DNA of 6,289 bases from NCBI GenBank assembly GCA_021160085.1, contig JAGHDE010000019.1, forward strand, positions 1-6,289, in the 5' to 3' direction. The notes under the pieces were generated by a model, which worked only from the letters and a program-made list of their open reading frames with translations, was not told the DNA's origin and made no database searches. The DNA is from Pseudomonadota bacterium (GTDB lineage: Bacteria > Desulfobacterota > WTBG01 > JAGOGO01). A program made the position numbers and the translations under genes. This document shows positions 1 to 5,847 of the stretch, one piece after another. Positions within the stretch are counted from its first letter, which is position 1. The number at the start of each line of letters is the position of its first letter.

Positions 1-1
1 A

Positions 2-367
2 AGTGGGATACCAATAACCGAGCTTCTTTCAAAAGAGCAGATTGACAGAATTGTGGAAAGGACCCGAAAGGCGGGTGGAGAAATCGTGGGCCTTTTAAAA
101 ACCGGAAGCGCTTTTTATTCCCCTTCCGCCGGAGCAGTGACCATGGCGGAAGCAATAATAAAGGACAAAAAACGTGTCCTTACGTGCTGTGCGTATCTCG
201 AAGGAGAATATGGACTTAATGATATCTGTTTTGGTGTGCCGGTAAAGTTAGGCGCTGAGGGGATAGAAGAAGTTATCGAGCTTCAATTGAACGCGGAAGA
301 AATGGAGACAGTTAAACGCTCCGCCGAAGGAGTGAATCAAAGCATCAATAATTTAGGATTGCGATAG
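2..367 (+). CDS. mdh: Malate dehydrogenase, C-terminal part (5' truncated by window edge)
   Basis: NAD-dependent malate dehydrogenase of the LDH-like type interconverts malate and oxaloacetate in the cytoplasm (TCA cycle). Only the last 121 residues are present; the reading frame is already open at base 2. Visible hallmarks are the helix with [15 protein letters not shown], the segment [10 protein letters not shown], which corresponds to the GSAYYAPAA stretch next to the substrate pocket in Bacillus-type Mdh, and [21 protein letters not shown] in the C-terminal sheet. It ends naturally at TAG (365-367) after the usual amphipathic C-terminal helix, so the gene is cut only by the window. The NAD-binding Rossmann fold and the catalytic His lie upstream and cannot be checked. 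The 44 bp to the next gene contain no terminator hairpin, so read-through into the Mut7-C gene is likely. Related lactate dehydrogenases share this fold, but the motif wording fits Mdh better. Confidence 0.93.
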   Translation, partial: SGIPITELLSKEQIDRIVERTRKAGGEIVGLLKTGSAFYSPSAGAVTMAEAIIKDKKRVLTCCAYLEGEYGLNDICFGVPVKLGAEGIEEVIELQLNAEEMETVKRSAEGVNQSINNLGLR

Positions 368-411
368 AAAATGCAAAAATAAGTCATCCAAAAAACAGCG
401 GGTTTAAAAGC

Positions 412-1161
412 ATGATTACCGTCTTTCTCCGTTTTTACGAAGAATTGAATGACTTTTTACCCCTTGAACACCAGAAGGTTCGCTTCCAACGGAAACTGAA
501 ACAATCGCCATCTGTCAAGGATTTGATCGAATCTTGCGGTGTTCCCCACCCAGAAGTCGACCTGATCCTGATCAATGGTGAGTCAGTCGGTTTTGATCAC
601 CGGATTTCAAATCGTGATGACATCAGCATATATCCAGTGTTTGAGTCGTTTGATATTTCTGATGTAAAGAGACTCCAGGCAAGACCGCTCCGTCAATTGC
701 AGTTCGTTGCCGATGGCAACCTCGGAAAACTGGCCCGGAAAATGCGTCTTTTGGGACTCGATGTTGCTTTTGATGCCAGTGCTGCCAAAGATGATCTCCT
801 TCAAACCATGATTAACGATAACAGGGTGATCCTCACTACTAACCGGGGGTTGCTCATGCGAAAAATAGTGGAGCGGGGATATTGTGTCCGCTCAGACAAT
901 CCAACAATCCAAACGCGGGAAGTGATCCGCCGGTTTGATCTGGTCAATGTCATCAGCCCCTTTACCCGATGTGTCTGTTGCAATGCTGTTTTGAAGTCTG
1001 TGAACAAGGAAGAGGTATTGGAGTATCTAAAAGCTGATACCAGAAAATTTTACGATGCATTTACCCAGTGCCCTGAGTGCCGGAAAGTCTACTGGTATGG
1101 TTCTCATACAGTGCGGATTCAGAAATTTGTTGAATGGATCAGGAAGGATTTTTCAGTATAA
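412..1161 (+). CDS. Mut7-C RNase domain protein with N-terminal ubiquitin-like domain
   Basis: A 249-aa soluble protein. Residues 1 to about 80 look like the ubiquitin-like (ThiS/MoaD-type) domain that often precedes Mut7-C: MITVFLRFYEEL at the start, then LILINGESVGFDHRI and the strand DDISIYPVFESF. Residues about 96-180 are the Mut7-C PIN-like nuclease domain: FVADGNLGKLARKMRLLGLD with the motif Asp at 101, then RVILTTNRGLL at 138-148. A treble-clef or ribbon follows with Cys187-x2-Cys190 and Cys220-x2-Cys223, presumably binding zinc. Family members are predicted RNases and are often misannotated as PilT-like. The position where many relatives have Asp (LTRDR) is Asn144 here. The start has no strong Shine-Dalgarno, only a weak GGG upstream, but no better start is near. 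It follows mdh by 44 bp and overlaps the opposing acyl-CoA synthetase gene by 23 bp at its 3' end. The biological substrate is unknown. Confidence 0.85.
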   Translation: MITVFLRFYEELNDFLPLEHQKVRFQRKLKQSPSVKDLIESCGVPHPEVDLILINGESVGFDHRISNRDDISIYPVFESFDISDVKRLQARPLRQLQFVADGNLGKLARKMRLLGLDVAFDASAAKDDLLQTMINDNRVILTTNRGLLMRKIVERGYCVRSDNPTIQTREVIRRFDLVNVISPFTRCVCCNAVLKSVNKEEVLEYLKADTRKFYDAFTQCPECRKVYWYGSHTVRIQKFVEWIRKDFSV

Positions 1162-3280
1162 TTCGTGCATCCACTATGGTAACGCCGTCTTCATGAGCAA
1201 TTACCGGATTGAGATCCATCTCCTGAATCTGGGGGTATGATTCAATAATCTCGGAAACAGTAAGAAGCAAACTGCTTAGAGCCTCTTTATCAACTGGTGG
1301 TTTTCCCCGAACTCCGTTAAGAATGGAATATGATTTAATATCAGACATCATTTCTGCCGGAGCAGTCCGGGATATGGGAAGCACCCGGAACGATATATCC
1401 TTGAGCACCTCTACCAGAATACCACCGACTCCGAACATAATCACCGGCCCGAACTGCTCATCAATTTTTGTGCCAATGATTACCTCAATGCCCTCGCCTG
1501 CCATACGGGAAACAATACAACCCCTTATGTCAGCTTCTTTATTATAGCTTCCAGCGTTTTCAATAATTTTATCAAAGGCTTTTTTTATTTCAGCCTTTGT
1601 CTTAAGATTGAGTTTAACACCGCCAGCATCACTCTTGTGCAAAATATCCGGGGAGACAATTTTCAATACCACTTCTCCACCCAGATCATCGGCAATTTTC
1701 ACTGCTTCATCAGCGTTTTTTGCCAATCTATCCAGGGAGACTGGGGCCCCATGAAGCTTTAACAACTCTTTGGCCTCTTGCTCAAGGAGAATGTTCCTCC
1801 CCTCTTTCTGGGCCGTCCTGATTATCTCTTCACCTTTCTTCTTTGCTTTTGCTCCCCAGTTAAAAATAAAGCTGGCTTTTCTGTGCGGCATCGCGATTTT
1901 GTGACCATACTGGCACAGCACCGCAATACACCTGCATGCTATATCCAGCGAGTCATAAACAGGAATACCATAGTATCTCAAAAGCTCCAAAGAGTGAGGC
2001 TGGGCAAAATTGTAAAGGCTGTGCAGTATAATCGGCTTTTCCGTTTTTTTTAGGAGCTTACCCATCCGGTGAGCTGCATCTTCCTCGATGAACTTAAGTT
2101 TTTCAGAAAACCGTATCCCGTACCCGCCAAACAATCCCACAATGAGAAGTCCTCCTATACGCTTGTCTTCTGAGATAATTTTAGCACAATCAGCAAAAAC
2201 GTCCGGATTAGAGTCAGCTCCTCCGGCAATGTCGATGGGGTTTTGTACTGAGGCATTTGGCGGCAATATCTCTTTTAACCGGGCCTGTGTTTTTTTACTC
2301 AACACTGGTATCTCCACACCGTGATCAGTGAGCAGGTCGGCAGCAATAGTAGCGTGCCCCCCGCCATCAGCAAGAATGGCCACCCGGTTATTATATATCG
2401 GAGGAAGGCTCGAGAGTGTCTCGGCTGCGGGAAAAAGTTCATCTGGATTTTCAATGGTGATTATTCCGGCAAGTTCAAAAGCAGTTTGGGCGACCTCTGA
2501 TATACCCGCAAGTGCTCCGGTATGAGACCCTGCTGATTGGCTGCCTGCAGATGAGCGACCGCTTTTCAGCAAAATAATCGGTTTTTTGGTCGTTGTCTTG
2601 TAAGCCTGCTGGAGAAATTTTCTCCCATCCCTCAGCCCTTCTACATACATCAGAATTGCCTTGGTGCCCGGATCACTTTCGAAGAGTTCCAGGTACTCAT
2701 GAAACTTTATATCGGCTTCATTCCCCACCCCCACATAGTAGGAAAAACCCTTCTGGCTTTTAAGCTTTGCTTCGGTAATAAGGTGCAGGGCGATGTTTCC
2801 GCTCTGGGTAAGCAGTGCAATGTCCCCCTTGGGAACATCCTTTAATCCCACCAGGTTCAAATTTTTTTTCACGTTTATCATCCCGGAGGTATTGGGACCG
2901 ATTAAACGAATGTTGTACTGACCCGCAACCTTGACAATTCTGTTTTCCAAATCTTTTCCTTGCCCACCTAATTCCGCAAACCCGCCCGCAATAATAACCG
3001 CGCCGGCAATACCTTTTCTGCCGCAATCCTTGAGGATAGATGGGACAGTTTCCGCTGGTGTGGTAATCAATGCGAGGTCGACATCTTTCTCAATGTTAAG
3101 AACGCTTTTGTAACATCTCAAACCGAGAATGAACTCCTCGTGGGGATTAACCGGATAGATTTCTCCCTCATACTTTTCATCTATCAGTGTTTTTATTGCC
3201 TGAAACCCCCTCTTCTTTTCGTCTTGGGAGGCTCCAATTATGGCTACTGATTGCGCGTTGAATACTCTTTGGAGAGTCAT
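1139..3280 (-). CDS. ADP-forming acyl-CoA synthetase (acetate--CoA ligase family), fused alpha-beta
   Basis: Predicted to catalyse acid + CoA + ATP = acyl-CoA + ADP + Pi, in either direction, in the cytoplasm. The 713-aa length is typical of fused alpha-beta members. Domain order: CoA-binding Rossmann domain (about 5-125; SVAIIGASQD near 11-20 and LIGPNTSGM near 126-134), two succinyl-CoA-ligase-like domains (about 145-460), then an ATP-grasp domain (about 490-713). The phosphorylated alpha-side His sits in the conserved SHTGALAG (His253). The beta-side His is in ILHKSDAGGV (His548). The ATP-grasp motifs FGVGGILVEVLKD (616-628) and MDLNPV (688-693) are intact. A longer reading frame reaches base 3337, but I chose the ATG at 3280: it begins MTLQRVF, the normal family N-terminus, lies 1 bp after the hydratase stop, and has AGGGAAAG 5-12 nt upstream. 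Substrate cannot be told from sequence; acetate, branched-chain, dicarboxylic or aromatic acids are all possible in this family. Confidence 0.9.
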   Translation of the reverse strand: MTLQRVFNAQSVAIIGASQDEKKRGFQAIKTLIDEKYEGEIYPVNPHEEFILGLRCYKSVLNIEKDVDLALITTPAETVPSILKDCGRKGIAGAVIIAGGFAELGGQGKDLENRIVKVAGQYNIRLIGPNTSGMINVKKNLNLVGLKDVPKGDIALLTQSGNIALHLITEAKLKSQKGFSYYVGVGNEADIKFHEYLELFESDPGTKAILMYVEGLRDGRKFLQQAYKTTTKKPIILLKSGRSSAGSQSAGSHTGALAGISEVAQTAFELAGIITIENPDELFPAAETLSSLPPIYNNRVAILADGGGHATIAADLLTDHGVEIPVLSKKTQARLKEILPPNASVQNPIDIAGGADSNPDVFADCAKIISEDKRIGGLLIVGLFGGYGIRFSEKLKFIEEDAAHRMGKLLKKTEKPIILHSLYNFAQPHSLELLRYYGIPVYDSLDIACRCIAVLCQYGHKIAMPHRKASFIFNWGAKAKKKGEEIIRTAQKEGRNILLEQEAKELLKLHGAPVSLDRLAKNADEAVKIADDLGGEVVLKIVSPDILHKSDAGGVKLNLKTKAEIKKAFDKIIENAGSYNKEADIRGCIVSRMAGEGIEVIIGTKIDEQFGPVIMFGVGGILVEVLKDISFRVLPISRTAPAEMMSDIKSYSILNGVRGKPPVDKEALSSLLLTVSEIIESYPQIQEMDLNPVIAHEDGVTIVDARIILKNPS

Positions 3281-3281
3281 A

Positions 3282-4091
3282 CTACTTTCCCTTATATAAA
3301 GGTTTCCGTTTTTCATTAAAGGAACGTATCCCCTCATGCCAGTCTTCGGTATCCATGCATGAGAGAATTGCTTCTGCCTCTAAACGCAATACTGTTTTAA
3401 TATCTAAATTCGATGATTGCTGTAGACGTTTTTTCGCGTGCTGCATCGAAACCGGCGCTCTATCCGAGAGCCTTTCAGCAAAGGTCATTGTTTCCGCCAT
3501 CAGATTCGCCACCGGAAAGCATCTGAAGGCCAAACCAAGGCTGACCGCGGTTTTACCGTCAAGAATCCTTCCTGAGTATACAAGCTCTTTCGCTTTCATC
3601 AAACCAACGATCCTGGGAAGATGGCAGGTTACCCCACCCCCCACAAAGGTTCCAAGTCCAGTTTCAGGAAAAGCTATGGTCGCCTCCTCCGCCATAAAAA
3701 TAAAGTCGCAGTTCATCGCCAACTCAGAACCCGCTCCCCGGGCGGGGCCATTAACAGCCGCAATAACAGGCTTGGAAAACTCATATATCATTCGCGTTGT
3801 TTCGTGTGCCAGCATAATATATGCTCGCTTCTGGGCAGAAGTTCGCTCTCCGGTTGCATGTTTTTTCAGGTCAGCGCCAGCACAGAATGCCTGTTTTTCA
3901 ACAACTCCTTTCTTTAAAACCGAACCAGTGATGATAAGCACGCGAATCGCACTGTCGCCGCCAGCAAGAGCCAAAACATCCTGTAATTCGCTGTACATTT
4001 CTTCAATCACGGCATTCATCCGTTCCGGGCGGTTGAGCCGAATGATTCCTGCTGGCCCTTCTTTGATATATTCAATGGTCTTATATTTCAT
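3282..4091 (-). CDS. Enoyl-CoA hydratase/isomerase family protein (crotonase fold)
   Basis: A 269-aa crotonase-superfamily enzyme, predicted to hydrate a trans-2-enoyl-CoA to 3-hydroxyacyl-CoA in the cytoplasm. The N-terminal strand GIIRLNRPERMNA (15-27) is typical. The CoA and oxyanion-hole segments are AFCAGADLK (68-76) and GPARGAGSELAMNCD (115-129). Both acid/base glutamates of classical hydratases appear retained: Glu123 in GSELAM and Glu143 in FPETGLG, aligning with Glu144 and Glu164 of rat mitochondrial hydratase. This favours true hydratase chemistry over hydroxycinnamoyl-CoA lyase, where the first Glu is usually replaced. The C-terminal SFNEKRKPLYKGK matches the usual F..KR.P.Y/F ending. 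An upstream TTG at 4118 would add nine residues, but the ATG at 4091 is preferred because TTGGAG sits 7 nt before it and the protein then starts at the family-typical strand. It is transcribed first in a two-gene operon with the acyl-CoA synthetase. Confidence 0.9.
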   Translation of the reverse strand: MKYKTIEYIKEGPAGIIRLNRPERMNAVIEEMYSELQDVLALAGGDSAIRVLIITGSVLKKGVVEKQAFCAGADLKKHATGERTSAQKRAYIMLAHETTRMIYEFSKPVIAAVNGPARGAGSELAMNCDFIFMAEEATIAFPETGLGTFVGGGVTCHLPRIVGLMKAKELVYSGRILDGKTAVSLGLAFRCFPVANLMAETMTFAERLSDRAPVSMQHAKKRLQQSSNLDIKTVLRLEAEAILSCMDTEDWHEGIRSFNEKRKPLYKGK

Positions 4092-4098
4092 CAGTCTG

Positions 4099-4104
4099 CT
4101 CCAA
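4099..4104 (-). promoter_or_regulatory. Ribosome binding site fixing the hydratase start
   Basis: On the minus strand TTGGAG lies 7 nt upstream of the ATG at 4091. It is the only good Shine-Dalgarno match near the candidate starts and falls inside the coding region of the alternative TTG start at 4118, so it argues for the shorter protein. Confidence 0.6.
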
Positions 4105-4128
4105 AGTTTACCCACCAAACTTGTTTTT

Positions 4129-4158
4129 CAGGTTCAGTTAACCTGGATTTCGCAGGTT
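4129..4158. promoter_or_regulatory. Overlapping AACCTG/CAGGTT dyads upstream of the hydratase operon (possible operator)
   Basis: Three half-sites of the same 6-mer alternate in orientation: CAGGTT at 4129-4134, AACCTG at 4140-4145 and CAGGTT at 4153-4158. Neighbouring pairs form dyads with 5-bp and 7-bp spacers. The cluster ends 38 bp upstream of the hydratase ATG, where a repressor could cover the promoter of the hydratase-synthetase operon. No regulator gene is in the window and no convincing -35/-10 pair was found, so the operator role is inference. Confidence 0.35.
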
Positions 4159-4185
4159 CGATGCAACAATGTTTCTTTGATCTTT

Positions 4186-4279
4186 GTAGGGGCTTGATTT
4201 ATCAAACCCGAAAGACCTGCCCTGGCGCAAGCACCACGGTCTGAGTCAGGGGTAGGGGTCGCATAAATGCGACCCCTAC
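4186..4279. repeat. REPIN-like palindromic element with GTAGGGG/CCCCTAC ends
   Basis: A 94-bp non-coding element opens with GTAGGGG (4186-4192) and closes with CCCCTAC (4273-4279). The left part is an imperfect hairpin, gggcttgat (4190-4198) against atcaaaccc (4201-4209), with a 2-nt loop and one mismatch. The right part is a perfect hairpin, GTAGGGGTCGCAT (4252-4264) against its exact complement (4267-4279), with a 2-nt loop. Between them AGACC (4213-4217) pairs with GGTCT (4238-4242) around a small GCAA-capped stem. A GTAG head followed by a palindrome is the classic REP signature recognised by RAYT (TnpA_REP) transposases, and two such units in inverted arrangement resemble a REPIN/BIME. 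No target-site duplication is evident. It separates the exosortase gene pair from the hydratase operon and might also slow transcripts from upstream, but no T-run follows either hairpin. Confidence 0.6.
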
Positions 4280-4409
4280 ATAACCTCACCTTTTGAGTGC
4301 AAATGAAATCTTAAAAATCCATGCATATCCAAGCACTTCCTGGAATACTTGCAAAATCCGGGTTAAAACATTTGCAAAATGCCGGAACAAAGCTTTGAAA
4401 ACTTTTCGG

Positions 4410-5090
4410 TTATTTCATACAACAGCGTTTGTACTTCTTACCGCTGCCGCACGGGCAAAGGTCATTAGGACCAGGATCTAATATCTCCGGGGAAGTCCTC
4501 ATGATGCGAATCAGGCCTATTGTTATCAAAACAACCAGCAGCGCCAGAAATTGCCTTCCCCCATTGCTGAAAAAATTATGGAGCATTATCCGGATCTGTT
4601 CCGACAAAGAATCAACCGGAAAGCTCTTTTCTATTCGGCTGACAAAAAAGGCGGGAATATCAACCGATGCTGTTGCTATTAAAAGCGGCGCCGAGATCAA
4701 CGCCGCCTTCAATCTCTCTCGAAAAGATAAACCCGGCCACGAAAAAAGCAAGGAAAAGATGATTATGGGCTGAATATACAGGGCACTGGCAACAAGATTT
4801 AATTTTATTTCTTTGTTATACAAAGGAATGCCAATCCTGTTAACAATCGGCCTCTTAATTTTTATCACATAATAAACATGGTCACACTCATCAAGTTTCT
4901 CGATACCAAATGAGAGAACCTCGTATCCCGGATGAACCATTTCTATTTCGAAGGCAAAAAGAGGCAGCAAGATTCTGGCATAGAGAGGTCCGGCAACATA
5001 ATAGAACAATGTTACCAACAAAAAAACAGGTATAAATCGAGCGCTAAATTTCAGGGCGCTGGTGGAATGATTTTTAATCTCTTTTTTCAT
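4410..5090 (-). CDS. Exosortase-associated membrane protein with C-terminal SEC-C zinc motif
   Basis: A 226-aa polytopic membrane protein. Hydrophobic segments lie near residues 19-40, 101-119, 128-150 and 180-196. Loop charges (RERLK at 124-128, RIMR at 195-198) put both termini in the cytoplasm, leaving a roughly 60-residue domain (about 41-100) outside. The last 20 residues form a SEC-C motif, PGPNDLCPCGSGKKYKRCC, with metal ligands Cys212, Cys214, Cys223 and Cys224 (or a His/Cys equivalent in relatives), as at the end of SecA. The layout resembles the small membrane proteins encoded beside XrtH-type exosortases, but that assignment is from memory of the family. The start is ambiguous: ATG at 5090 (chosen) or TTG at 5102, which adds four residues; neither has a strong Shine-Dalgarno. 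It overlaps the exosortase gene by 17 bp, implying translational coupling. Molecular function is unknown; a role in handing substrates to, or stabilising, the exosortase is inference. Confidence 0.75.
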   Translation of the reverse strand: MKKEIKNHSTSALKFSARFIPVFLLVTLFYYVAGPLYARILLPLFAFEIEMVHPGYEVLSFGIEKLDECDHVYYVIKIKRPIVNRIGIPLYNKEIKLNLVASALYIQPIIIFSLLFSWPGLSFRERLKAALISAPLLIATASVDIPAFFVSRIEKSFPVDSLSEQIRIMLHNFFSNGGRQFLALLVVLITIGLIRIMRTSPEILDPGPNDLCPCGSGKKYKRCCMK

Positions 5091-5613
5091 CAAGTTCGGC
5101 AAACCTGCTTATCCAGACCATAAAGAAGAGCACCCCGATAAAAATAATAAAGGTTTGCCCAACATACACATGGATTAAATCAAACATCCCCGGCTTGTAT
5201 TTCAGGGTGTAATAGAGGGCTGTTATTCGGATAAGATTAGCGAGGTAAATAATCAGGGCTCCTGCAAGCATGCCTGATATTTTTTGTTTAATCCCCATGC
5301 TGAAAGCACATAAAGCCGCTATAATCAGCAAAATGCCTTCGGTCCCTTCGCAACCCTGGGCAATCCTGATGGTAAAACCTCCCGACCCAATAATATCACC
5401 CCGGGCAAAGCTTTTTTCAGCCGGGGTAATGAAGTTGATGATCTTTGAACTTACTTCGGCGTTCAGTTTATGAACCAGCAGAGAAGATGTGTATTCCTTC
5501 AGGGAATAGTGAGCTATCTGGAGGAGAAGAAAAAAGAGGATGAAGTAAAGAACAAACCGTATCTCTCTTTTATGTGACTTTAAGAAAATTTTTATTCGGA
5601 GGGAGTTTTCCAT
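5074..5613 (-). CDS. Short exosortase/archaeosortase family protein (XrtH-like)
   Basis: A 179-aa integral membrane cysteine transpeptidase predicted to cleave and process proteins bearing a C-terminal sorting signal (PEP-CTERM class or similar) at the inner membrane. The catalytic residues of the family are present in order: Cys88 in QGCEGTEG, Arg129 in LANLIRITALYY, and His148 in FDLIHVYVGQ. Hydrophobic segments are near 18-36, 91-107, 112-130 and 150-168, with an extracytoplasmic N-terminal loop between the first two. It has only the catalytic core and is much shorter than EpsH-type exosortases (about 280 aa or more). That length and the adjacent membrane partner suggest the XrtH subgroup, which sorts IPTLxxWG-type tails, but the subgroup call is tentative. 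No Shine-Dalgarno precedes the ATG at 5613 and no alternative start is better. No candidate substrate with a sorting tail is in this window, so targets must be elsewhere. Confidence 0.85.
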   Translation of the reverse strand: MENSLRIKIFLKSHKREIRFVLYFILFFLLLQIAHYSLKEYTSSLLVHKLNAEVSSKIINFITPAEKSFARGDIIGSGGFTIRIAQGCEGTEGILLIIAALCAFSMGIKQKISGMLAGALIIYLANLIRITALYYTLKYKPGMFDLIHVYVGQTFIIFIGVLFFMVWISRFAELDEKRD

Positions 5614-5751
5614 TTTAGAATTTTAGATGACCCGCTTGTCAAGCTCTTTGCGAGTGTATTAATATTAAATTTAGAATTTTCGCTTTTTTTTTAAAAAAAT
5701 AACAAATTTATATACCTTTGACAAACAAAAAAACTTTCGAATTAATTTCTC

Positions 5752-5780
5752 TTGACCCCTCCCCTCCTTTCCCTTATATA
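5752..5780 (+). promoter_or_regulatory. Sigma-70-type promoter for adk
   Basis: TTGACC (5752-5757) and TATATA (5775-5780) are separated by exactly 17 bp, a near-consensus housekeeping promoter. Transcription would start near 5787, leaving a leader of about 60 nt before the adk ATG. The DNA upstream (5660-5750) is strongly AT-rich, including a T9A7 run at 5684-5699, and could act as an UP element or bent DNA. A second TTGACA at 5718-5723 has only a poor -10 (ATTAAT, 5741-5746) and is a weaker candidate. Confidence 0.6.
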
Positions 5781-5833
5781 TGTTCTTTTCAACCTTAAGC
5801 GAGGATACTGGAGAAAAAACTATTTCTATATGC

Positions 5834-5839
5834 AAGGAG
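5834..5839 (+). promoter_or_regulatory. Ribosome binding site of adk
   Basis: AAGGAG ends 8 nt before the ATG at 5848, a strong canonical site. It supports that start over an out-of-frame ATG at 5830, which lies just ahead of it. Confidence 0.8.
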
Positions 5840-5847
5840 AAAACAGC

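Noticed and set aside
2760..3026. Second minus-strand frame inside the acyl-CoA synthetase
   Set aside because: It lies in another frame of the same strand within an intact conserved CoA-binding region; its Cys/Arg/Gly-rich product matches nothing recognisable.
3281..3337. Extended N-terminus for the acyl-CoA synthetase
   Set aside because: The extra 19 residues overlap the hydratase 3' end, do not resemble the family N-terminus, and the ATG at 3280 has a better ribosome binding site and spacing.
3355..4197. 280-codon open frame on the plus strand across the hydratase gene
   Set aside because: It is antisense to a clear enoyl-CoA hydratase, its translation shows no domain, is rich in Ser/Ala/Pro/Arg as expected for a shadow frame, and has no ribosome binding site of note.
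4252..4279. Perfect hairpin as a Rho-independent terminator
   Set aside because: The stem is strong but neither strand has a T-run after it, and the GTAG-headed symmetry fits a REP element better.
4092..4409. CRISPR array or tRNA in the roughly 320-bp gap
   Set aside because: There are no regularly spaced direct repeats of adequate length and no cloverleaf; the region holds only the dyads and the REPIN-like element.
4293..4481. Small plus-strand frame of 62 codons in the intergenic region
   Set aside because: It runs into the antisense of the SEC-C gene, has no Shine-Dalgarno and shows no protein-like pattern.
5570..5645. TTGACA on the minus strand just upstream of the exosortase as its -35 box
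   Set aside because: With a 17-bp spacer the -10 would fall on the start codon region, so transcription would begin inside the gene; no alternative start supports this.
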